Below are positions 46,203 to 56,022 of a stretch of 64,000 nt of DNA, in pieces. Under the pieces are notes generated by a model that saw nothing but the letters and a program-made list of their open reading frames with translations, had not been told where the DNA came from and ran no database searches. Every line of letters begins with the position of its first letter. The first letter of the stretch is position 1. Made by a program: the position numbers and the translations under genes. Origin of the DNA: Rhodococcus sp. KBS0724 (GTDB lineage Bacteria > Actinomycetota > Actinomycetes > Mycobacteriales > Mycobacteriaceae); assembly GCF_005938745.2 (NCBI RefSeq), contig NZ_VCBX02000002.1:310001-374000 (forward strand), given 5' to 3'.

Positions 46203-47113
46203 CTCTATTGCCGGCTGCGATCGCGGGCACGTGCACGGAACTGGCCGATTGCAAGGACGGTCGACGCGACCTCCAAGAGGGTGAGGGGGACTTGAGCGCG
46301 GGGAGCGTGGAATCTAATGCGACGATCTGCCACACCACCCACCCGATGGTCACCAGACCCACGCACGCGACATGCACCGCAGCTTCGGAGGCGTCGACGA
46401 GCACGGCAGCCACGCAGATCAACGGTCCGAGCCCGAGAAAGAACAGCACGAACAACCGGATATGCAGGTTGCACGTCTTCAAATGGAGCTTTTCCCGAGC
46501 GATATGCTCGATACATGGCGAATGAACCGTCAGGAACAAGCACTTGGATGACGGCGCCGGCGAAACTGAAAACGCTACTGTCCCAATAGTTTTGATACTA
46601 CGTGGATCGTAATGATGCGAGGCTACTTTCTTCTGACCATAGCTGGGTTGATTTCCATCTTTCGAACGCCGCACGCCCGCGCCGCATCAAAATTCTGGTG
46701 GTTTCCGCTTGTCATCGTGATCCCCTCGTCGGAGCAGTAGCCTGGTTTCTGTTTGGAGCACCTCCACTGCGTCGACGCGCCCAGGCCGACCCACTCTCGT
46801 AGTCCGCGCACCCTAGCTAGATATCAAAGACCATCACCGAGAGGGGGCTGATTTCGCTCGCAGGCCATGGCGAGTTTTCCCACCTCAAGGACGTGGATCA
46901 AACGGTGCTGACCACCGCTGTCGGCTGTTTCGGGGTAGGCGTTTTCAGCCATATTTACACTCCTACCCCCTAGTCATCAGGCTTCGCCCAAACAGAACTA
47001 TTCACCTCACCCCGAGAACCGGCTGAGAGCCTTTCTGAGATTTTTAACCATCGACAAAATGGACTGCACCTCCAATGCGTAACGGCCACCCCAGAACCAC
47101 ATAGTGTCCTTGT
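46203..47113. other. Mostly gene-free stretch, possible membrane-protein remnant on the minus strand
   Basis: Between about 46480 and 46270 the minus strand reads IRLFVLFFLGLGPLICVAAV and HVACVGLVTIGWVVWQIVAL, two plausible spans, but the frame then runs antisense into the neighbouring gene. Probably a small or decayed membrane protein. Nothing is seen in 46700-47113. Confidence 0.35.
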
Positions 47114-47608
47114 ATGAGTGGACGTTTCATACCTGGGGTCTTTGTCGCTGTCGTCAGTGTGGTCGCGGTGGCACTGGTCTGGATGGGCGTCCGCGACGAC
47201 TACGAATCATTCACTCCACCGGCCGCGACAGCAGTCGATCGGGCGGACTGTCTCGACTCCGATATCGCCACAGCACTGGTCGCGCCCGAGGCCCGAGACA
47301 ACAGCAGTGCTCTTCGTAGTGAGGGAAGTGGTTACCCCCCTGCTGATTTCAGCCCTATTGCTGTTGTTCGATGCGAACGCGGTGAAACGTCCGACGGTAG
47401 ATTGACCATCGACTCCGTACGCCTCGAGGGCGACATGCACGCGGTCAATGATGCATTCTGCGAACAGTCGCGTCCGAAAAGCGGTGCCGAGGCATTGAGG
47501 GTGCGCGGACGAGGTCTTCCCGGCTCGTCCTTAGCGATCACAAACGAAGTGCGGTCTGAACGAGGCCTGCGACTGCGCGAGATCGACTGTGCGGGGGCCA
47601 GGCAATGA
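47114..47608 (+). CDS. Exported or membrane-anchored hypothetical protein
   Basis: 164 residues. One N-terminal span (FIPGVFVAVVSVVAVALVWM) acts as anchor or signal; the rest has four to five Cys (DCLDSD, VRCERGE, AFCEQSR, EIDCAGA) that could form disulfides outside. The 3' end overlaps the convergent LysR gene by 71 bp. Family not recognised. Confidence 0.65.
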   Translation: MSGRFIPGVFVAVVSVVAVALVWMGVRDDYESFTPPAATAVDRADCLDSDIATALVAPEARDNSSALRSEGSGYPPADFSPIAVVRCERGETSDGRLTIDSVRLEGDMHAVNDAFCEQSRPKSGAEALRVRGRGLPGSSLAITNEVRSERGLRLREIDCAGARQ

Positions 47609-48386
47609 CGGTGGTGATGACTGGCGCGTCCACGACGGGCACGGCGACCAAGTCGTCGTGCAGCTGTGACCGACAGGAGTCCGGTGCCACCATGAGGGTG
47701 CGGCCTAGGGAGATCAGCTGGAGGAGTTGCGTGTGGCTTTGGACCTCCGGACCTGGACCGATCGCGTACGTCCCGTCGGGCCCGGGCCAGCGAGGAAGTG
47801 GAAGATTCGGTACCTCGGCGAGGTCACTGAGGCGTAGATGCTTGCGTGTGGTGAGCGGGTGCCCGGCCGGAAGTACCGCGACTTGGCCTTCGGTGTGGAG
47901 TTCCTCGATGTCGAGACCGGACGTCTCGTCGAACGGCCGATGAAGAATTGCTACATCGGCGCGGCCGGTGCGCAAGACTCGTTCCTGCTCACCGGGGCCA
48001 CACAGCATGACGTCGACGCGGATCGAATCTGGCTCGGCGGCGTAAGCGTCTAGCAACTTGGCGAGCAGCTCACTGGAAGCTCCGGCCTTGGTGGCAAGAA
48101 TGACACTGGGTTCGACGGCGGGTTCGACGGCCGCGCGCCGAGTGCGGTACTCGGCGGCTTCGATGGAGTCGAGGGCTGCCCGTCCCTCGTGCAGGAGGAC
48201 CTCACCTGCCTTCGTCAGGGTGACTGATCGGCTGTCGCGATGCAACAAGGAAGCACCCAGACGGCGTTCCAGCTGGCTTATCGCTCGTGACAGCGGAGGC
48301 TGCGCCATGCCCAAGCGCTGCGCTGCCCGACCGAAGTGCAGCTCTTCGGCTACGGCGACGAAGTACCGCAGCTCTCGGGTTTCCAT
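47538..48386 (-). CDS. LysR family transcriptional regulator
   Basis: 282 residues. Classical N-terminal HTH (RELRYFVAVAEELHFGRAAQRL, then PPLSRAISQLERRLGASLLH) and periplasmic-binding-like effector domain (DVAILHRPFD, EGQVAVLPAGHPL). Divergent from the SDR gene at 48488, with about 100 bp between, the usual LysR-target layout. Probably activates the SDR and reductase genes. Confidence 0.93.
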   Translation of the reverse strand: METRELRYFVAVAEELHFGRAAQRLGMAQPPLSRAISQLERRLGASLLHRDSRSVTLTKAGEVLLHEGRAALDSIEAAEYRTRRAAVEPAVEPSVILATKAGASSELLAKLLDAYAAEPDSIRVDVMLCGPGEQERVLRTGRADVAILHRPFDETSGLDIEELHTEGQVAVLPAGHPLTTRKHLRLSDLAEVPNLPLPRWPGPDGTYAIGPGPEVQSHTQLLQLISLGRTLMVAPDSCRSQLHDDLVAVPVVDAPVITTVIAWPPHSRSRAVAGLVQTALRL

Positions 48387-48487
48387 GTCGTCAAAATATC
48401 AGCGACACGTCCGGCGATACCTGTGGGGTATCGCCGCTGACTGAAACGGTGTTGAAGGTCTGCGCGTGGGGCTACACCATCGAGAAC

Positions 48488-49219
48488 ATGAGTGAAAAGA
48501 AGACCGCACTGGTCACAGGAGCGAACAAAGGTATTGGCTACGAGATCGCGGCGGGGCTAGGGGCACTGGGCTGGAGTGTCGGAGTCGGCGCGCGTGACCA
48601 GACGCGACGGAATGACGCCGTGGCTCGACTACGCGAAGCGGATGTCGACGCCTTCGCCGTGCCGCTGGACGTAACCGACGACAGCAGCGTCGCGGCAGCC
48701 GCAGATCTGCTTGTCAGGCGTGTCGGACACCTCGACGCCTTAATTAACAACGCCGGCATCACAGGTGGTGGGCCTCAGCAGCCGAGCACGGTCGACCTCG
48801 ACATCATTCGCACAGTTGTCGAGACCAACGTGATCGGAGTCATCCGCGTCACCAATGCCATGTTGCCGCTGCTGCGACAGTCCGCTGCACCGCGAATCGT
48901 CAATGTGTCGAGCAGCGTCGGATCGTTGACACGGCAGTCGGGCCCGGCAAGCGAAACCACCACGGGCCCAGTCTCCGTGGCCTACGCACCTTCAAAGACA
49001 TTCCTCAACGCGGTGATGCTGCAGTATGTCCAGGAGCTGGCAGACACCAACATCCTGATCAACGCCGCTTGCCCAGGCTTCGTGGCTACCGACCTCAATG
49101 GCTTCCGCGGGATTCGCACCCCAGCGCAGGGCGCGACGACAGTCATCCGGCTCGCCACCCTTCCCGACGATGGACCGACTGGCGGATTCTTCGAAGACGC
49201 CGGCAGCGTGCCCTGGTGA
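48488..49219 (+). CDS. Short-chain dehydrogenase (carbonyl-reductase-like)
   Basis: 243 residues: TGANKGIGYEIAAGL (dinucleotide site), LDVTDDSSV, INNAG and the catalytic region RIVNVSSSVGSLTRQSG with YAPSKTFLNAVML. The Lys is present but the Tyr-x-x-x-Lys is YAPSK, as normal. The GANKGIG form resembles eukaryote-like carbonyl reductases. Target of the divergent LysR gene by position. Confidence 0.92.
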   Translation: MSEKKTALVTGANKGIGYEIAAGLGALGWSVGVGARDQTRRNDAVARLREADVDAFAVPLDVTDDSSVAAAADLLVRRVGHLDALINNAGITGGGPQQPSTVDLDIIRTVVETNVIGVIRVTNAMLPLLRQSAAPRIVNVSSSVGSLTRQSGPASETTTGPVSVAYAPSKTFLNAVMLQYVQELADTNILINAACPGFVATDLNGFRGIRTPAQGATTVIRLATLPDDGPTGGFFEDAGSVPW

Positions 49220-49277
49220 CACGTCACAAACCCCAGATCAATGCACCCAGACCGTCACACGAGATAAAGAGAACCCC

Positions 49278-49877
49278 ATGAAGATCGCAGTCCTTGGCAC
49301 CGGCAAAGTCGGTTCAGCGCTTGGTGAGAAGCTGGCGTCCGCTGGTCACCACGTGATTTACGGCTCCCGGACACCGTCTGGCGCGACCGAGACAGTCTCC
49401 CATCGAGACGCCGTTGAGTCGGCGGACGTAGTGGTCACTGCCATTCCGGGCACCGACGTAATCACCACGCTCGAGACGATCGGCGCCGACATCCTCGACA
49501 ACAAGGTCGTACTGGACCCTTCAGCCGCCTTCACACCGCAGATGACAATGGCCTACCCCGGCGACAGCGTCGCACAACAGGTGCAGGCACGCTTTCCCCG
49601 CGCACGCGTGGTGAAGACCCTCAACACGATGAACTTCACGATCATGGTCGACCCGATGAAGTCGTTGGTTCAGGCCACCGTATTCGTCAGTGGAGACGAC
49701 AGTGATGGCAAAAATCTGGTGCGCGGTCTGCTCAAAGACCTGGGATGGCCCGAGGGCAGCATTTTGGATCTCGGCGGCGTCGAGACTGCCTTGGCCACCG
49801 AACATGCAGCGCCGCTATTCTTCGCCACTCTGATGGCCCTGCAGACACCGAAGTTCAACTTCACAGTCTCCCAATAG
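49278..49877 (+). CDS. NADPH-dependent F420 reductase-like / NAD(P)-binding oxidoreductase
   Basis: 199 residues with KIAVLGTGKVGSALGEKLAS and HHVIYGSRTP at the N-terminus (Arg after the second strand indicates NADPH), AVESADVVVTAIPG, and VVKTLNTMNFTIMVDP. This is the layout of F420H2:NADP oxidoreductase relatives and YqcI-type reductases. AAAGAG lies ahead of the ATG. It follows the SDR by 58 bp, probably in one transcript. Confidence 0.88.
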   Translation: MKIAVLGTGKVGSALGEKLASAGHHVIYGSRTPSGATETVSHRDAVESADVVVTAIPGTDVITTLETIGADILDNKVVLDPSAAFTPQMTMAYPGDSVAQQVQARFPRARVVKTLNTMNFTIMVDPMKSLVQATVFVSGDDSDGKNLVRGLLKDLGWPEGSILDLGGVETALATEHAAPLFFATLMALQTPKFNFTVSQ

Positions 49878-50343
49878 CGGTTATCGCCGGATAATGAACT
49901 TCTGCCGCAGGCATGCGCCTGACGGGCCGGCAGGTGCCGCCTCCCTGTATGTCAGGGTGAATTGAGTCCAGCTGTTCATAGCAACCCCAGCTGATACACA
50001 GGGAGCGGCCAACATCCGCTTCAATCAATCTCCGCGCTCGTCTATCGACCACGCGCGACTCTTGCCGCGGACCTTGATGCTCTCATCGGTCCTCGCCGAA
50101 CGTGAAAGATTGCGCGCGTTGATGTCTGGAGCACCCACCGGTGATGTTTCGGCTAGTGCATCAACAGATCCAGACGCGCCCCTGGACGAGAAATGGCGCG
50201 AGATAGTTTTTGATCCACTACCCGAACCGCCGCTCACAGCGTAGCACCGGTGTCACTGATGGAAAGTCGGCAGAGATCGGGTGCGTGACAGCGAAACCGG
50301 TGGATGCCATCGGGCGCAGCAGGACGAGTCGGGCTGGCGGGAT
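49878..50343. other. Gap with a possible short remnant
   Basis: One 60-residue frame (50062-50244, containing LAERERLRALMSGAPTGDVS and a PLPEPPLTA end) looks protein-like but lacks a good start. It may be the C-terminal rest of a lost gene. Confidence 0.3.
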
Positions 50344-50943
50344 TCATCGGTTGAGGTGGTCAGCGAGGCGATTGATGGGGCGGGCGTCGATAGTCAGATT
50401 CGTCGACTGGTGATCTCCGGTGATGTGCACTCCGGCGCTGGCGCGAACTTGGGCGTCGCAGTTGATGGCGACAGTGGTGGCGTCGGTGGCCGCGATGCGG
50501 CTATGTCCGGCGGCGTGGACGTGGCAGTGGCAGTGCGCGAATACGACGGCGTGCTCGTCTGCCCGGATGTCGGCGTAATCGGTTCCGACGATGCGGCTTT
50601 CTCCGTGTGCGTTGATGGTGGTGGTGTCGAAGGCTTCGACGTGGGCGAAGTCGTAGGCGCTCACGCGGGCGTGGTGGGTGGCTTGGAGGAAGCATCGGCC
50701 GGCGGCGGTGATGGATCCGCCGGTGACGGCGGCGCAGGTTTGTCCGGTGATGGTGATGTCGACGTTGTCGGGGATGTGTCCGAGTTCGAGCCATTGGTCG
50801 GGGCCGGAGTCGATGATCAGTGTGGTGGCGCCGGCGTCGAGGTGGCGGGTGTATTCGTTGTAGCAGTGGACGATTGTGGGGCGGGGGTGCTCGGGATGGT
50901 GCCGGATGCGGCGGCGTTCGAGGTGGTCGATGGGTGCGTTCAT
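50344..50943 (-). CDS. His/Ala-rich repeat protein, probable beta-solenoid
   Basis: 199 residues. From about residue 75 a short period repeats with small and beta-prone residues: TITGQTCAAVTGGSITAAGR, TTTINAHGESRIVGTDYADI, VVFAHCHCHVHAAGHSRIAA, TVAINCDAQVRASAGVHITG. It reads as stacked strands of a right- or left-handed solenoid. His and Cys line the turns. Small plasmid-borne proteins of this kind are common in actinobacteria but have no known function. No signal peptide. Confidence 0.7.
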   Translation of the reverse strand: MNAPIDHLERRRIRHHPEHPRPTIVHCYNEYTRHLDAGATTLIIDSGPDQWLELGHIPDNVDITITGQTCAAVTGGSITAAGRCFLQATHHARVSAYDFAHVEAFDTTTINAHGESRIVGTDYADIRADEHAVVFAHCHCHVHAAGHSRIAATDATTVAINCDAQVRASAGVHITGDHQSTNLTIDARPINRLADHLNR

Positions 50944-51356
50944 GAATCGATATTGCCTGTGTCAGTCGAAGTTCGGGTGATTCTGGGGTGGGGTGTCCGG
51001 TCACGATGTGACTACAGCATCGCGGCCGTGGAGATGTCGAGGTGGCACCCGTTCGCGAATTGGTACGCGTGCACGTCGTGTCCTCGATGGTCGGAGCTTC
51101 CACGACTCGAGTACGGAGGTCCGGAGGGTGGGGGAGCGGACGTGGTGGGCGGTCCGCAATCTTGGATGTGGTCTTGCGACTTACGTCGGTCACAGACGGG
51201 GCGGCCGTAGACTCCTGCCGCGGTTGTAAGGGTCCGACGGCGCTGCTCGCTGCACTGGGGTGAGCGTGCTGGGTCCGGGGAAAGTTCCACGTGTGCAGGG
51301 TGCGGGGCCTTGTAGGGTTTTCGATCGGTGGCCGTAGACCTCCCCGCGCGCTATCA
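50944..51356. other. Gene-free stretch before the RES/Xre operon
   Basis: About 410 bp with no supportable gene on either strand. Confidence 0.4.
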
Positions 51357-51378
51357 TTGATTTACGTGCGAAAATCAA
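51357..51378. promoter_or_regulatory. Palindrome at the RES/Xre promoter, probable autoregulatory operator
   Basis: TTGATTT and AAATCAA arms around eight bases, just before the ribosome site AAGGA of the antitoxin. Confidence 0.6.
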
Positions 51379-51393
51379 CGAAAGGATATGGAG

Positions 51394-52023
51394 ATGTCGG
51401 ACGCAGCGACCAGCAGCACCAGAGAGCGCTTCCTGCACGGTGACCTTCCCTTCGAAGACGCACTGAAAGAGGTCACCGGTACCGACCTCGACCGAAGTCA
51501 CCTCTGGCATATCCTCGAAGGCCTCGCCTCCGAACGCAGGGCCGCCGCGCCGGTACTTTCTGCCCACGACGCCCACATTCTCGACGATGCCGGGTTTGTC
51601 GGCGATCCGGTGGCAGCAGCGTCGGCGCGGGTGGACCGTGATATTCGTATGCAGAACCTGGTGCACGAATCCTTTTCCATCCCGGACGCCGCAGAGCGGC
51701 TCCGCGTCACGCCGGCGCGGATCCGCCAACTCCTCACCGAACACAAGCTGTGGGCGTTCGCCTCTGGTCGAAACCGGTTACTTCCGCCTGCCCAGTTCAC
51801 CTCCAACGGTCAGGTACCGCACCTCGACCGGATCGTTCCTCTGCTCGAGGTCGACATGCATCCGTTGTCCATGCAGGCGCTCCTTACTGCGCCGCAGCAG
51901 TCTTTGATCGTCGAGGGAGAGCCGGTGTCGATCGTGGCGTGGCTGACCGGGTGCGCGGGAACCGACGACGACATCAGTCAGGCCGCCGACGTGATTACTT
52001 CGGCGCAGTGGGAATCCGCATAG
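51394..52023 (+). CDS. Antitoxin of a RES-type toxin-antitoxin pair (Xre/MbcA-like)
   Basis: 209 residues. A central HTH (FSIPDAAERLRVTPARIRQL) is followed by a C-terminal domain with LDRIVPLLEVDMHPLSMQALLT and EPVSIVAWLTGCA, the layout of antitoxins that bind RES toxins. I prefer the ATG at 51394 to the one at 51388 because AAGGA is then seven bases away. The stop is followed directly by the toxin ATG. Expected to bind its own promoter. Confidence 0.82.
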   Translation: MSDAATSSTRERFLHGDLPFEDALKEVTGTDLDRSHLWHILEGLASERRAAAPVLSAHDAHILDDAGFVGDPVAAASARVDRDIRMQNLVHESFSIPDAAERLRVTPARIRQLLTEHKLWAFASGRNRLLPPAQFTSNGQVPHLDRIVPLLEVDMHPLSMQALLTAPQQSLIVEGEPVSIVAWLTGCAGTDDDISQAADVITSAQWESA

Positions 52024-52668
52024 ATGGCGTCGATGCTTCCTGCGCCGCCGTCGATTCAGGATATGCACGATGCGGGAATTCTGCCCGACGAGGTAATCGA
52101 GTGGAAACCCGGCGACGTGGTCTGGCGGGTGCACCGCACCACCGGCCCCCACGTCCTCGCCTGGAACGGACTTCGCACCTTCGGGCCGGTCCTTCGGTTC
52201 GATCACCATCCGCTCCCTCCGGCCGATCGGACGAGGTACGGAATTTGGTACGGCGCAAGCAATCCCCGTGGCGCCCTGGCCGAAGCATTCCAAGCGTCCC
52301 GCACCATCGACCGGCGGCACTGCGAACCGTTCCTGACAGGCGCGCAGTTCGTGCGCGCACTGCGCCTTCTCGATGTGTCCGGAATCGGCACCGGAGTGTG
52401 GGCAACCCGAGTCGGCGGGAACCATGCGCTCGATTCGGCAGCGCACCGCCGAACCCAGCACTGGGCCAGGACAATTCACCGTACCCATGACAATCTTGAC
52501 GGAATCATCTATCGGGGCCGGTACGCCGGGACCGTGTGCATGGCGTTGTTCGAACGCAGCGCCGACGCATTCCCCGCTCTTCCCGAGTTCTCGGCGCCGT
52601 TGAGTCATCCGGCGTTGGCCGACCGCATCTACACCGCGGCGCATGAACTCGGCTATACGATCATCTGA
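52024..52668 (+). CDS. RES-domain toxin
   Basis: 214 residues. RES motifs: VVWRVHRTTGPHV near residue 32, RYGIWYGASNPRGALAEAF near 70-90 with Arg, Tyr and Glu, and DGIIYRGRYAGTVCMALFE near 158. RES toxins such as MbcT degrade NAD+ (phosphorylase or hydrolase). Directly adjacent to its antitoxin. Confidence 0.88.
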   Translation: MASMLPAPPSIQDMHDAGILPDEVIEWKPGDVVWRVHRTTGPHVLAWNGLRTFGPVLRFDHHPLPPADRTRYGIWYGASNPRGALAEAFQASRTIDRRHCEPFLTGAQFVRALRLLDVSGIGTGVWATRVGGNHALDSAAHRRTQHWARTIHRTHDNLDGIIYRGRYAGTVCMALFERSADAFPALPEFSAPLSHPALADRIYTAAHELGYTII

Positions 52669-53316
52669 AATGGGTGGTCGGCCGCGCCGAGGACATGGAC
52701 AGCGCCGATCACCGGCATTTCTGCTGAAGTGCATCGAACGAACAGAGATCAACATTCACAGGCTGGCCAGACTGCCCGACGGAGTCGGCACCGCCGTTGT
52801 CGAAGCAACCATCGGCGCTATCGACGATCGCACCGAGACTCCCATCCTCTGTGTTCCTTGGCGCGGCGCCACCGCGCGGGATCGAACTTCCGACGATGTG
52901 GATCAGCAGGGTGTGCGGGAGTGGCTTGCCAACGATGGGAACGGATAGGCGTTCGTACACTGCAGCGCGTGGTTTACCGAGGAAACCGGGCTTTCCTTCG
53001 TCCTGTGGCGCGCCGCCGTCCGGATCGAGGCCGGGGCCGCATACTTGGGCGCGGGCGTGAGATCGGCTGGACTGGCCGGCAAGTCGGATTCGCGACGCCG
53101 GCTTCACTCGCTCTTTCAGCGAGCACCGCGGCCGGACTCCCAGCGACTACGCTCGCGGAAAGGGGCACGCGACGCCGGTTCACGTCGCCGAGAGCCTCGC
53201 GCACGGCGTCCCCGTCCTGCCCGAGGACGCGGGCACTGGTCGGACAGCGTGCGGGAATCGGCGGGATCCGCCCTGACCGCGGCGAGGATCTCGAAAATTT
53301 TTCGGACCTTTTCCTT
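52669..53316. other. About 650 bp of high-GC sequence without a confident gene
   Basis: Open frames exist on both strands because of high GC, but none shows family likeness or a good start. One plus-strand frame (52673-52948) reads as HRLARLPDGVGTAVVEATIG and could be a remnant. Confidence 0.35.
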
Positions 53317-53673
53317 TTAGTTCAGATCGAGATGCAGTCGTAGTGCTTCCTCGAGTGCGGCCAGTGTTCTGAGCCCAAGCTTTCCGACAGGTTCGGCGTC
53401 GAGTCGGCGCACCGACACCGAACGTACTTGTTCCGCTTGAGCTTTCGATGCCTGACCTAACCCTGATTCGTCTGGCTCGACGAGTACCTGGAACGGGAAG
53501 ACATGTGACGTGTTGGTGGTCAGCGGAACAACGGTGACCACACCTCTGCCGAGGTTTTCTGCCGTGGCGTTGGCTCGGTCGTTGCTCACGATCACCGCCG
53601 GGCGACGTTTGGACGCTTCGCTACCTTGCGTAGGGTCCAGATCGACCCAGTGAATGTGTGCCCGGCGGATCAT
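53317..53673 (-). CDS. MazF/PemK-family toxin (endoribonuclease)
   Basis: 118 residues with the fold marks IHWVDLDPTQGSEASKRRPA, VIVSNDRAN, VVPLTTNTSHVFPFQV and QVRSVSVRRL. Cleaves RNA at short motifs. The ATG overlaps the antitoxin stop (ATGA). Confidence 0.9.
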   Translation of the reverse strand: MIRRAHIHWVDLDPTQGSEASKRRPAVIVSNDRANATAENLGRGVVTVVPLTTNTSHVFPFQVLVEPDESGLGQASKAQAEQVRSVSVRRLDAEPVGKLGLRTLAALEEALRLHLDLN

Positions 53674-53882
53674 CCGGCGTCGGCCGCGGTGACGTCCCAC
53701 GCCTCGTCGGTGTCGCTTTCGGTGAACGCTGCGGCGTAGTCGCGTTCGAGGCCGGACGCCGCGAGAAGTCGGAGTGCTGCCTGGATTCCCGCTGACCGGC
53801 CACGGAGCCCGTGATCACGGACGTACTCGTCGAGGACGTGTGTGTCCTCGTCGGGGAGGCTGATTGTAAACTTTGCGGTCAT
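53670..53882 (-). CDS. Ribbon-helix-helix antitoxin of the MazF pair
   Basis: 70 residues: TAKFTISLPDEDTHVLDEYV, then RSAGIQAALRLLA is a RHH DNA-binding domain. An acidic tail (TESDTDEAWDVTAADAG) would wrap the toxin. Confidence 0.88.
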   Translation of the reverse strand: MTAKFTISLPDEDTHVLDEYVRDHGLRGRSAGIQAALRLLAASGLERDYAAAFTESDTDEAWDVTAADAG

Positions 53883-54029
53883 ACTCCTAGCGTACCGAAG
53901 TATGACTTACCTGTAAACGGTGACGCAGACCGAACGTTCACCTTCGCGGCGAGTGCGGGCGAAAGTGTGGTGAGACCGTTGAGTTGGTCGAGAAAATGAC
54001 AGTGCGCGAAGGCGGTCAATTCCTCTGTC

Positions 54030-54560
54030 AGTGACGTTGGTAGCGCATCAGAGATAAGTACCTCAGAGGGTCCGCTGAAGCAGCTGATGCGCGTGTGCAG
54101 GAGTTACCGTGGGAATGCACGGCTACGACGGGAGCGCTGTACCGGGCTGCAGCAGCATTGCGGACACAGGCCTCCAAGTCGCTGCATGTGCTTTCGACGC
54201 GGCGAAAGCGCCCTCGAAGAGTCTGGCGGAGAACATCTTTCATTTTCCTGCGATATGCAGGTCTATCTGGCCCACAGCGGTTCTGCTGCCCCCCGTCAGG
54301 ACACCTCCGCATCGACCGACAAGGTCACTACGTATGAGCGTGCGTACTGTGTGGCGCAGGCGACCTGGTCCAGTAGTCTGGGCAACGAACCACCGTGGAC
54401 GTTGCCGGAGAAGTTGCTCATGTCTGGTGTCATCAGCACCCGAGGTGCCTCCGTTGCGCTCGCGCGCACTCGTGCTCTCGCTGACGGCTGCGCCCACCCG
54501 GTATCGGATTTCGTTGTCACCCAGAAACTTCCGACGACGACTCGATGCTCGGCGCTGCAG
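54030..54560 (-). pseudogene. Acyl-CoA thioesterase (hot-dog) remnant
   Basis: The minus strand reads LMTPDMSNFSGNVHGGSLPR, then LLDQVACATQYARSYVVTLS, the N-terminal signature of YciA/BFIT-type thioesterases with the catalytic Asn/His region. The frame ends at 54296. A later piece (VRNAAAARYSAPVVAV) in another frame may be the second half. Frameshifted and inactive. Confidence 0.5.
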
Positions 54561-55517
54561 GATTGGCCTGCCGATTCCAGTTCAACTTCTTGATCGGAAC
54601 GTTTACCGCGGTAAACCAACCGTCTGAAGTATTTGGCAAGACTTCGAACTCGTGCGGGGAAGTGACCTTCAGTCAAACCGGGGAACCCGGGAACCGCTAC
54701 GGATATCCATGGAGTCCAGCTATCACCGGAGGGGTGTCTGCGGAGTCGATCACGCCCTGCATGCCCCGCACGTCCCAACTGCGGACCACTCCTCGGCTCG
54801 TCATGACCTCAGTATGTCCAGGACCACTGGTAGCTAGCGAGCGGAACCCGAAAGCCGAACGACGACAGGCGCGTCCCCGAAAGCCAGCCCATGTCCGGAA
54901 CGAGTTGAGCTGCAGGGGTCCCGATAGCGGTCACTGATCGTCTATTGGTGAACTCGCGCCCTTACGGAACCGCGATCGACCCAGAACGTGTTAGTGCGTC
55001 ACAGTGCGGACAGCTCGGCGACCAAAACCGAATCTGGGACTGTCTTACCGATCAATGCACCAGAACCTGTCGATTGAACGACAAACCGGTTTTGATAGGA
55101 ACATCCGATGAATCTGTGAATTCGATGTCGGTGTGGATCATGTCTTCCAGCGAACGGAAGGCACTTAAGCTTCTGAAGAGCCTTGGGCTCTAGCGTCCGA
55201 AGCGTTCGAGGAACTGTCTGACAAGTTCTTCGACCTCAAGGCCATAGCTGTTCAAGGCCTTTGGCACGGCGGTGCCCCTCAGACGAGTTGAGGTGCCAGT
55301 ACCCGGTTGATCGGCTGACACCGAGTGGGGGAGTGGCTTCGTGGTGGCTGATTCCGTCCCCGCGGCTGCCGCAGGGGCACACTCCGGCTGATCTCGCGGT
55401 AGATCCGGATCCTGCCGCCCATCGGAAGCTCGAACGGCTTGCCTCCGCGGTGCTAGCTGACTGATGCCAGCTGCGGAACCGGCGGAGGCGCTAGTCGGTG
55501 GGGTGCGGGGCGCTGAA
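54561..55517. other. Gap with short remnants
   Basis: No confident gene. 54945-55193 (+) is an 82-residue frame of unknown nature. 55330-55464 (+) ends WLIPSPRLPQGHTPADLAVD, then HRKLERLASAVLAD, resembling the C-terminal end of a MbcA/Xre-type antitoxin, so probably a truncated antitoxin. Confidence 0.35.
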
Positions 55518-55537
55518 TATCACCCGCCAAGGTGATA
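55518..55537. promoter_or_regulatory. Palindrome at the zeta-type toxin-antitoxin promoter
   Basis: TATCACC and GGTGATA arms around six bases, 36 bp before the antitoxin start. Probable autoregulatory operator. Confidence 0.6.
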
Positions 55538-55572
55538 CTATTTGGTATAACTGCAGTTGGAGGGAGATGGCG

Positions 55573-56022
55573 ATGACCATCGATTACGGCATCGAGCGGG
55601 ACCTGCGGGCTATCCCGGCGGAGAAGGAACTGCTGCAACTCAAGCTTTTGCGCGCGGTGGGCAAGGCAACTGACGAGAACGTCCCCCAACGCACGATCGC
55701 GGTGATGCTCGGTGTCGCCCAGCCCGAGGTGAGCCGGATTTTGAAGAAGCTGCGCCTCAATCCTGCCGCTCGTGATCGGAGTCCGCGTGAGGTGATGCTC
55801 GAACATGCGGCCGGCCGTATCAGCCACGAACAGATGATGAACGAACTCAGCAGCTGGGATTACACGTTCGGCCACATCGCCTCCGATGACCCGATCGGTG
55901 AATCGTATGTGCGTGGGTCGTGGGATCAGATCGAACGTTCGGGAGAGCTTCTCACTGACGACGATCGCCGCGTTCTGTTCGAGGCCACGGCGAAGGGGCG
56001 TGCGCAGGCGAATGCACTCTGA
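55573..56022 (+). CDS. Antitoxin with Xre-type HTH, partner of a zeta toxin
   Basis: 149 residues. HTH: QRTIAVMLGVAQPEVSRILK. A helical C-terminal part contains SPREVMLEHAAGRISHEQMM. The ATG at 55573 has GGAGGGAG at good spacing; the ATG at 55567 is too close. Overlaps the toxin gene by 11 bp. Confidence 0.8.
   Translation: MTIDYGIERDLRAIPAEKELLQLKLLRAVGKATDENVPQRTIAVMLGVAQPEVSRILKKLRLNPAARDRSPREVMLEHAAGRISHEQMMNELSSWDYTFGHIASDDPIGESYVRGSWDQIERSGELLTDDDRRVLFEATAKGRAQANAL

Noticed and set aside
46024..46674. 216-residue minus-strand membrane protein
   Set aside because: Its second half is antisense to the membrane-protein gene at 45408; only a short part looks real, so it is listed as a possible remnant.
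52709..53107. 132-residue minus-strand protein between the RES and MazF genes
   Set aside because: No family likeness, no ribosome site, and equally long frames on the other strand; typical of high-GC noncoding DNA.
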